Below, in pieces: positions 59,676-64,000 of a stretch of 64,000 nt of DNA (within the stretch, counting starts at the first letter, position 1; each line of letters begins with the position of its first letter). The notes beneath the pieces are model-generated. The model was given only the letters and a program-made list of their open reading frames with translations. It was not told where the DNA came from and ran no database searches. A program made the translations under genes and the position numbers. The DNA comes from Alkalibacterium sp046484155 (GTDB lineage Bacteria > Bacillota > Bacilli > Lactobacillales > Carnobacteriaceae_A): the NCBI RefSeq assembly GCF_046484155.1, contig NZ_JAWOBT010000036.1, positions 3,784 through 67,783 of the forward strand, given 5' to 3'.

Positions 59676-60416
59676 ATGATTCATAAGCAGTATAAAGTGA
59701 CCGGCCATCTGATCGATGTGTCGTATACGGAAAAAGAAGTGAATGAGATCTTCAAACCGTTACTTGAAAAACTTGTTAAGCTCAGAAAAGAGAAGGATGA
59801 ACGCATTATTGTGTATCTAGCTGCACCCCCCGGGGCCGGCAAGACAAGCTTATCTTTATTCCTGGAAGACTTATATAAGGAACAAGGATATCCGTATACG
59901 TTCCAGTCGGTTGCGATGGACGGGTTTCATCACTATAATGACTACTTGAATCAGCACACAGTCGTTAGAAACGGCAGAGAAGACCCTTTGATAAAATACA
60001 AAGGAATACCCGAATCATTTGATCTAAGCGCGTTAAAAGAGAAAATCAAAGCTCTCACACAGTATCGACAGGTCAACTGGCCAACCTATGACCGGGCTTC
60101 ACATGATGTCTCGCAAGAAACGATCCCGGTGGATGCCGATATCGTACTGATCGAAGGGAATTATTTGCTTCTGGAAAAAGTGGGTTGGAACGAACTTACA
60201 GAGTACTGTGATTACAACATATTCATTCAAACCAATCTTTCGGATATAGAAGACCGTCTGATCAACAGAAAGCAATTAGGTGGGGCCACTCAAACGGAAG
60301 CGGTGAACCATTACGAGCAGACAGACAAAGTCAATGCTGAACTGGTTTTATCATATTCCGCCAAAGCGGATATGACCCTGGAATTAACCAGCGACGGTCA
60401 ATTAAGAAAAATTTAA
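59676..60416 (+). CDS. P-loop nucleoside/nucleotide kinase family protein
   Basis: 246 residues of the phosphoribulokinase/uridine kinase fold. Walker A APPGAGKTSLS near 50-60, MDGFHHYNDYL near 87, WPTYDRASHDV near 148 and VLIEGNYLLL near 165, followed by a lid with LINRKQLGGATQTEAV. Similar proteins are annotated as putative fructose- or nucleoside-kinase and resemble the YggC/uridine-kinase-like set; the substrate is unknown. Begins 3 bases after the truA stop with AAAGGAGGA inside truA, so it is co-expressed with truA. Confidence 0.8.
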   Translation: MIHKQYKVTGHLIDVSYTEKEVNEIFKPLLEKLVKLRKEKDERIIVYLAAPPGAGKTSLSLFLEDLYKEQGYPYTFQSVAMDGFHHYNDYLNQHTVVRNGREDPLIKYKGIPESFDLSALKEKIKALTQYRQVNWPTYDRASHDVSQETIPVDADIVLIEGNYLLLEKVGWNELTEYCDYNIFIQTNLSDIEDRLINRKQLGGATQTEAVNHYEQTDKVNAELVLSYSAKADMTLELTSDGQLRKI

Positions 60417-60436
60417 AATATAAAATTTTAAATCCA

Positions 60437-60464
60437 TTATTTCTCCATAATTACCTTTTATACT
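60437..60464 (+). promoter_or_regulatory. Possible promoter for the secreted acidic protein
   Basis: -10 TATACT (60459-60464) with a weak -35 TTATTT (60437-60442, 16 bases). An ATTAT/ATAAT inverted repeat (60436-60440, 60447-60451) overlaps the -35. Confidence 0.4.
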
Positions 60465-60493
60465 ATAGTTAAGAAGTAAAGGAGGAGTTAAAC

Positions 60494-61150
60494 ATGATGA
60501 ACAAAAAAGCAACTATATTAACAGTCGGTGTATTAGGACTGGGTGGTTTGGCCGCTTTAAACACTGATTTTGCATCTGCTGAAGAAAATACAGTGGATTC
60601 TACCGAAGAACAGACAGGTGTGTTTGATTGGATGCAGGAACGCATGGGCCAAGGGTTCAAGGGATTTAATAGGGGCGGAAATGCAGACGGAGAATTCCAG
60701 CCTGGATCTGGACCGTTTAACCGTTCAGCTCAAGGACATATGGGCCAAGGCATGCACGGTGGAAGCGGTCTGGGCAATGGCTACGGCCATGGTCACGGAG
60801 CACAACAGTTTCAAGATGACGAATGGCTGGAAGAACGCGAAGCATTCAGAGAAGAGCAATTCGAAAATTTCGATCCAGATATGAGTGAAGAAGAATTTGC
60901 AGCCTGGTTTGAAGAACACGACGCATTGAGAAGCGAGCGTTTTGGAGCGATGCATCCAGAGTGGGACGAAGAGTCGCTGGAAGAACGTGAAGCATTCAGA
61001 AAAGAGCAGTTCAAAAACTTTGATCCAGATATGAGTGAAGAAGAACTTGAAGCATGGTTTGAAGAACACGACTCATTTAGAGAAGAACGTGAATCTTTCA
61101 GAAACGAACGCCAACAAAATAATCGTCCATTCGAGGATTCAGAAGAATAA
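60494..61150 (+). CDS. Secreted Gly/His/Met-rich protein with duplicated acidic repeat
   Basis: 218 residues, not recognised as a named family. Residues 1-29 are a signal peptide ending Ala-Ser-Ala with predicted cleavage before Glu30. Residues 45-103 are rich in Gly, with His and Met (GHMGQGMHGG, YGHGHG). Residues 111-150 and 161-200 are near-identical Glu-rich repeats with a 50-residue period, each holding EEREAFR, FDPDMSEEE and AWFEEHD; the DNA copies are also very similar, so the duplication is recent. Mature protein is strongly acidic, without a sortase signal or membrane anchor. ATG 60494 after AAAGGAGGAG. The adjacent two-component system and DUF1541 lipoprotein suggest metal binding or envelope stress; this is inference. 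Confidence 0.8.
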   Translation: MMNKKATILTVGVLGLGGLAALNTDFASAEENTVDSTEEQTGVFDWMQERMGQGFKGFNRGGNADGEFQPGSGPFNRSAQGHMGQGMHGGSGLGNGYGHGHGAQQFQDDEWLEEREAFREEQFENFDPDMSEEEFAAWFEEHDALRSERFGAMHPEWDEESLEEREAFRKEQFKNFDPDMSEEELEAWFEEHDSFREERESFRNERQQNNRPFEDSEE

Positions 61151-61161
61151 ACGAAATAAAC

Positions 61162-61190
61162 AAAGTGACCTTTCTAGGAAGGTCACTTTT
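61162..61190 (+). terminator. Terminator after the secreted protein gene
   Basis: 11-bp perfect stem AAAGTGACCTT/AAGGTCACTTT with a 6-base loop and only four T, so read-through into the response regulator is possible. Confidence 0.75.
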
Positions 61191-61255
61191 GGCGAACCGG
61201 CTCATCAGTGGTAGTATGACTTTAAAGGAAATTTATAACGATTTGAGGCGAGCCT

Positions 61256-61960
61256 ATGCATGTATTAGTTGTGGATGATGAACAGTCGATCCTGGATATT
61301 ATTGAAGCCTATTTGAATACGAAAAACTACCGCGTGAGTCTTGCTGAAACAGGTCAGGAAGCACTCCAGATCGTTGAGGATGAAGACATCGACTTCATCA
61401 TTCTCGACATCATGCTGCCCGATTTATCAGGATGGGAAGTCTGTCAGCAAGTCAGAGAGACATCAGCGGTTCCCATCATACTACTTACTGCCAAATCAAC
61501 GGAACAGGATGTGCTGAAAGGACTGAACATGGGGGCGGATGATTATATCAAAAAGCCCTTCAGTCCTAAAGAGCTACTTGCACGCATGGAAGCCGTTTAC
61601 AGGCGGTCAGGCTTTTCAAGAGAAAATGAAACTGAATGGTCTTTCAATCAAAACCGTTTGACCATTTATCCTGAACGTCTGGAAGTTGAGGTGAGTGGCA
61701 GAGCCATTAACTTGACGCGCACTGAATTTCAACTGCTTCAACTGATGGCGGAACACCCCCAGCAGGCTTTTTCACGCGAACACTTACTGGAATCGGTGAA
61801 GGGCCTGGAAGCCTCAGCGATGGATCGTGTGATCGACTCACATATCAAAAATCTAAGAGCAAAGATTGAAGCTGATCCGAAAGAACCGACATTTATTTTG
61901 ACGGTCCACGGTGTCGGCTATCGATTCGGAGGTAAAAAAGATGAAGACCACACTATTTAG
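61256..61960 (+). CDS. OmpR/PhoB-family response regulator
   Basis: 234 residues. Receiver domain with acidic pocket VVDDE (Asp7, Asp8), phosphoacceptor Asp51 in ILDIMLPD, Thr in LLTAKST and Lys in IKKPFSPKELLARM; then a winged-helix DNA-binding domain from about 130 with LTRTEFQLLQLMAEHP and the C-terminal VDSHIKNLRAKI-like and TVHGVGYRF motifs. Overlaps the kinase gene by 20 bases, so they are made together. Targets are unknown; the flanking secreted protein and lipoprotein genes are natural candidates. Confidence 0.93.
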   Translation: MHVLVVDDEQSILDIIEAYLNTKNYRVSLAETGQEALQIVEDEDIDFIILDIMLPDLSGWEVCQQVRETSAVPIILLTAKSTEQDVLKGLNMGADDYIKKPFSPKELLARMEAVYRRSGFSRENETEWSFNQNRLTIYPERLEVEVSGRAINLTRTEFQLLQLMAEHPQQAFSREHLLESVKGLEASAMDRVIDSHIKNLRAKIEADPKEPTFILTVHGVGYRFGGKKDEDHTI

Positions 61961-63323
61961 AAGACTATTTTTACTATTTCTAACTGGGAGTGCACTCTTC
62001 ATCTTTTTGTTTAGTTTTCTAACGTTTCAACTCACGGAAAATCAGTTTGACAGTTACCTCAGTGACCGGTTCTTGCAGTCACGCGAGACGCTCGTCGATC
62101 AGCTGGAAGAAAGTTATGTCGAGTACGGCGAGTGGAATCCGGATGCGCTGGCGGGCATCAACTGGACCGGGATGCAGTCTCAGATCATGTTTACAGTCAT
62201 TACCCCTTCTGGAGAAGAAATCGTGCCTGAAGTAGGGATGATGTCAAATGGCGGCCGCATGATGCATGGAAATGGAAATGGCAATTTGATGTTGGAAATG
62301 GACGGAGAAATCCTGACTGAAACCGTTGATTTATATGCGGATGATGAACCTATCGGAACTGCAGAACTGCAGTATCCCGGCGTACCGGATTATTCCGATA
62401 ACGAACAGCAGTTTATCAGCGATTTACTTGAGATGCTTGCTGTTATCGCCGTTATTTCGATTATCGCAGCCGCCTTAGCCGCCTACTTGCTGTCCAAACG
62501 TTTGAGTAAGCCGATCGTGGAAACGAGCAATCTGACAGAAGCCATTGCCGAAGGGGATTACAGCCGGCGACTCGAGCACCACGAACCGATAGAAGAACTG
62601 AGTAAACTGCAGACCAATGTCAATGCGCTTGCCCATCAGTTAGCGATGCAGCAGACGATGCGGAACCAGCTCGTTTCTGATCTGGCTCATGAAGTACGGA
62701 CACCTTTGACCACTTTGCAGGGAAACATTGAAGCCATGATGGATGGTGTCTGGCCGATGACCACAGAGCGACTGGCACTGATCGATCTGGAAGTGAAACG
62801 TTTGGCTCAGCTGATTGAAAAAATCGACCATATCGATGATGTCCAGTATCAGCAAAACACGTTGCAGCTGGAAACCTTTGACCTGACCAAGCGTGTCGGT
62901 CAGATCGTGACGATCTATGAGCAGCGGGCACTGGAGAAAGATATTGCTCTGACCGTAAACGGACGACCTCTAAAAATCGAAGCGGATATCAGTCAGATCA
63001 GTCAGGTCATCACCAATCTCATTACGAATGCGATCAAGTTCACGCCTGAAAAAGGGGAAATCACGGTTGACGTGAAAGAAGTGGATGGAACGTGTCATCT
63101 GTCTGTTTCAGATACCGGTAAAGGCATAAGCAAAGAGAACCAGGAACAGATTTTTAATCGCTTTTATCAGGTTGAGCCTTCGAGAAACACCAAGATCGAG
63201 GGCCAGGGACTCGGACTGGCAGTCGTGAAAAGTATCATAGATGCTCATCACGGTAAAATCAGAGTAGAGAGTGACGAAGGAAAAGGGTCCGTGTTCACGG
63301 TTATCCTACCATTGAGACAATAA
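61941..63323 (+). CDS. Sensor histidine kinase
   Basis: 460 residues. Membrane helices near 9-30 and 163-185 enclose a sensor loop of about 130 residues carrying a Met/Gly/Asn-rich stretch (residues 99-120, including MMSNGG, MMHGNGNGN, LMLEM). A HAMP domain follows, then HisKA with the phospho-His in SDLAHEVRTPLTTLQ (His250), N-box NLITNAIKFTPEKG, and G-boxes DTGKGIS and GQGLGLAVVKSII. Start is ATG 61941 after GGAGGT within the response regulator gene. A Met-rich loop is seen in some copper/silver sensors, so a soft metal is a possible signal; unproven. Confidence 0.92.
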   Translation: MKTTLFRRLFLLFLTGSALFIFLFSFLTFQLTENQFDSYLSDRFLQSRETLVDQLEESYVEYGEWNPDALAGINWTGMQSQIMFTVITPSGEEIVPEVGMMSNGGRMMHGNGNGNLMLEMDGEILTETVDLYADDEPIGTAELQYPGVPDYSDNEQQFISDLLEMLAVIAVISIIAAALAAYLLSKRLSKPIVETSNLTEAIAEGDYSRRLEHHEPIEELSKLQTNVNALAHQLAMQQTMRNQLVSDLAHEVRTPLTTLQGNIEAMMDGVWPMTTERLALIDLEVKRLAQLIEKIDHIDDVQYQQNTLQLETFDLTKRVGQIVTIYEQRALEKDIALTVNGRPLKIEADISQISQVITNLITNAIKFTPEKGEITVDVKEVDGTCHLSVSDTGKGISKENQEQIFNRFYQVEPSRNTKIEGQGLGLAVVKSIIDAHHGKIRVESDEGKGSVFTVILPLRQ

Positions 63324-63371
63324 AAGATGAAATTTGAAATAAATTAAAAAAGGGAAGTAGTGGGAATTAGA

Positions 63372-63983
63372 ATGAAAAGATTATTATTATTAGGATTAAG
63401 TACAACATTTATTATGATGGGGTGTTCAGACACCAACGATACAACTGATACAACCGACTCAACTGATTCGAATACAGAGATGAATGTTGCCGAAGATGAA
63501 ACTGTCCAAGATGAAATGACTGAAATTGACGAAGTTGATGAAATGGTAGAAATGGACCATGATGGAGAACTGCCAACTGATTTGAAAAAGGCGGAAGATC
63601 CTGCATTCCCTGAAGGCAGCAATGCCATCATTACGGCAAAACATATGCCGGGAATGGAAGGGGCAGAAGCGACTATAGCGGGCGCTTTCGACACAACCGT
63701 CTATGAAGTGAGTTATACACCGACTACAGGCGGCGAAAGAGTGATCGATCACCGTTGGGTCATACAGGAAGACTTAGCAGAGGGAACAGATATAGCAGAG
63801 GCCGGCGATGAAGTCATTCTGGATGTGGAGCATATTGAAGGAATGCAAGGGGCTACTGCCATAGTCGAGGAAGCTTATACTGGAACTATTTATGCCGTCG
63901 ATTATACCTCGACTACAGATGGTGAAAAAGTAACTGATCATATGTGGGTGACCGAAGACGAATTGGAAGCGCTAGAAGAGTAA
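63372..63983 (+). CDS. YdhK-like lipoprotein with two DUF1541 modules
   Basis: 203 residues. Short lipoprotein signal ending Met-Met-Gly-Cys (Cys18), then a Thr/Asp/Ser then Glu/Met-rich linker (about 20-66), then two related modules of about 55 residues. Module 1 has KHMPGMEGAEATI and TTVYEVSYTPTTGGERVIDHRWV; module 2 has EHIEGMQGATAIV and GTIYAVDYTSTTDGEKVTDHMWV. This is the DUF1541/YdhK pattern, which I recall near copper-resistance genes in Staphylococcus and Bacillus; biochemical function is unknown. I choose ATG 63372; GTG 63360 is in frame and closer to AGGGAAG, so the start is not certain. Begins 48 bases after the kinase stop. Confidence 0.82.
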   Translation: MKRLLLLGLSTTFIMMGCSDTNDTTDTTDSTDSNTEMNVAEDETVQDEMTEIDEVDEMVEMDHDGELPTDLKKAEDPAFPEGSNAIITAKHMPGMEGAEATIAGAFDTTVYEVSYTPTTGGERVIDHRWVIQEDLAEGTDIAEAGDEVILDVEHIEGMQGATAIVEEAYTGTIYAVDYTSTTDGEKVTDHMWVTEDELEALEE

Positions 63984-64000
63984 ACAGTTTAACTATCGCC

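Overview
The window looks like the core housekeeping region of a low-to-moderate GC Firmicute of the order Lactobacillales. This rests on gene order (dut-radA-yacL-ispD-gltX-cysS-mrnC-rlmB-rae1-sigH, rpmG-secE-nusG-rplKA-rplJL, rpoBC, the str operon, S10-spc-alpha, ecfA1A2T-truA), strong AGGAGG ribosome binding sites, Gram-positive signal peptides and lipoboxes, and protein sequences of Enterococcus/Carnobacterium type. A Carnobacteriaceae relative is my best guess; no rRNA or species marker is present to prove it. I saw no tRNA, rRNA, insertion sequence, prophage or CRISPR array.

Layout. 1-481: 3' end of a sugar-type ABC ATPase gene with a strong terminator. 550-9560: dut, radA, a PIN-TRAM membrane protein, ispD, gltX, cysS, mrnC, rlmB and rae1 (nucleotide hygiene, recombination, tRNA charging, RNA processing). 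9600-12230: a SigH-like sigma factor, then a divergent Gx-transporter/ApbE pair related to protein flavinylation. 12238-16127: rpmG-secE-nusG, rplKA and rplJL with several RNA-level or promoter-level control elements. 16160-22444: an accessory block (two SEDS glycosyltransferases, a LURP-one-like protein, three 51-bp tandem repeats, an MFS transporter, a uracil permease with a PyrR-type leader) between rplL and the ybxB-like methyltransferase that in Bacillus sits directly between rplL and rpoB. 22481-35852: methyltransferase, rpoB, rpoC, rpsL-rpsG-fusA, tuf.

35853-41020: a roughly 770-bp non-coding tract full of degenerate repeats and inverted repeats, then a minus-strand operon moxR-DUF58-transglutaminase, splitting tuf from rpsJ. 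41386-55881: S10, spc and alpha ribosomal operons with secY, adk, infA and rpoA. 56255-60416: ECF transporter energizing module (ecfA1, ecfA2, ecfT), truA and a P-loop nucleoside-kinase-like gene. 60437-63983: a small envelope locus made of a secreted Gly/His/Met-rich protein with an internal 50-residue duplication, an OmpR-type response regulator, a histidine kinase whose extracellular loop is Met/Gly/Asn-rich, and a lipoprotein with two DUF1541 (YdhK) modules.

The best candidate for an undescribed system is that last locus, which reads like an extracytoplasmic metal (possibly copper) sensing and buffering module. Other points worth following are the 51-bp tandem repeats, the repeat-rich tuf-tgpA intergenic tract, a mini-ORF translationally coupled to dut, a terminator that all nusG transcripts must pass, and inverted repeats overlapping the rplK and rplJ promoters. 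Many promoters share a TGn extended -10 element. All calls come from reading the sequence; no database search was run.
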